Of a stretch of 6,393 bases of DNA, positions 6,250 through 6,393 are shown in pieces. The notes beneath the pieces are model-generated. The model did no database searches and was not told the origin of the DNA. It worked only from the letters and a program-made list of their open reading frames with translations. Both the position numbers and the translations under genes were made by a program. The DNA comes from CAYSCZ01 sp964429655. Lineage in GTDB: Bacteria > Bacteroidota > Bacteroidia > Cytophagales > Cyclobacteriaceae. Numbering within the stretch: position 1 is the stretch's first letter; every line of letters starts with the position of its first letter. The stretch is taken from the NCBI GenBank assembly GCA_964429655.1, contig CAYSCZ010000104.1, positions 1 to 6,393 on the forward strand, written 5' to 3'.

Positions 6250-6393
6250 GATATCTGAGCACTAAGGCATTGAACCCAGAATTGTCACTAGACTTTCTAT
6301 TACATGGTTAAATCACTTCAAATCATACACTTAACATGTTATTGGTTCGTCACCATAGCGATGCTATGCCTCCTCGACCTAAGTGCCTGATTT
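6250..6393. repeat. non-coding 3' flank with a small perfect hairpin, cut by the window edge
   Basis: No coding frame is visible after kdsB. CATAGC (6354-6359) and GCTATG (6363-6368) form a six-pair hairpin around GAT, followed by a short non-symmetric tail. GCACTAAGG (6259-6267) and CCTAAGTGC (6378-6386) are inverted copies of each other at eight of nine positions and could enclose the segment. Together they may be one unit of an interspersed repeat or a kdsB downstream processing structure. The hairpin has no T-run, so it is not a standard intrinsic terminator. Confidence 0.3.

Noticed and set aside
1..6393. CRISPR array, toxin-antitoxin, restriction or phage defence system, retron
   Set aside because: No regularly spaced repeats, no nuclease, reverse transcriptase, integrase or transposase motifs were found in any frame.

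Overview
The window looks like chromosomal DNA of a Bacteroidota bacterium, most likely of the Cytophagales/marine 'Flexibacter-like' group. The evidence is AT-rich DNA, start sites with little or no Shine-Dalgarno signal, a TAnnTTTG promoter element, a tmRNA tag ending -MAA that begins with Gly-Glu, and neighbouring genes that resemble TIGR02757/DUF2400 and DUF4905, families I associate with this phylum. No tool was run, so family assignments come from recognising motifs.

Layout: (1) 71-265 encodes a small coiled-coil protein of unknown function. (2) 266-683 holds no convincing gene but contains a 138-bp segment bounded by perfect 11-bp inverted repeats (281-418) and a terminator-like hairpin (638-680). 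(3) 684-1093 on the minus strand is ssrA, the tmRNA of the trans-translation ribosome rescue system. Both tRNA-like ends, a pseudoknot before the tag, the tag frame (GESNYTMAA, stop) and the H5 hairpin can be read directly. (4) 1200-1604 is a decayed coding region whose coding signal jumps between frames. (5) 1601-4133 is a compact minus-strand cluster read in the order DUF4905-like protein, secreted three-LysM/RlpA-like protein, TIGR02757 protein. The genes overlap or are spaced by only a few bases, and two of them use TTG starts. (6) Divergent from it across 44 bp is a two-gene plus-strand operon: a membrane NfeD-type serine protease (4178-5515) overlapping by ATGA with kdsB (5512-6249), the CMP-Kdo synthetase of LPS synthesis. 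(7) 6250-6393 is non-coding and ends in a small perfect hairpin cut short by the window edge.

The two operons share an envelope theme: a LysM wall-binding protein, a membrane-quality-control NfeD protease and LPS inner-core sugar activation. I do not see a defence island, CRISPR array or mobile-element cargo. The most unusual points are the tmRNA acceptor stem, which pairs everywhere except 3:70 (G-A in place of the G-U expected for alanylation), the inverted-repeat-bounded intergenic element, the three-frame pseudogene, and a stop-codon/one-codon/TTG junction that leaves the LysM gene and the TIGR02757 gene in the same reading frame.
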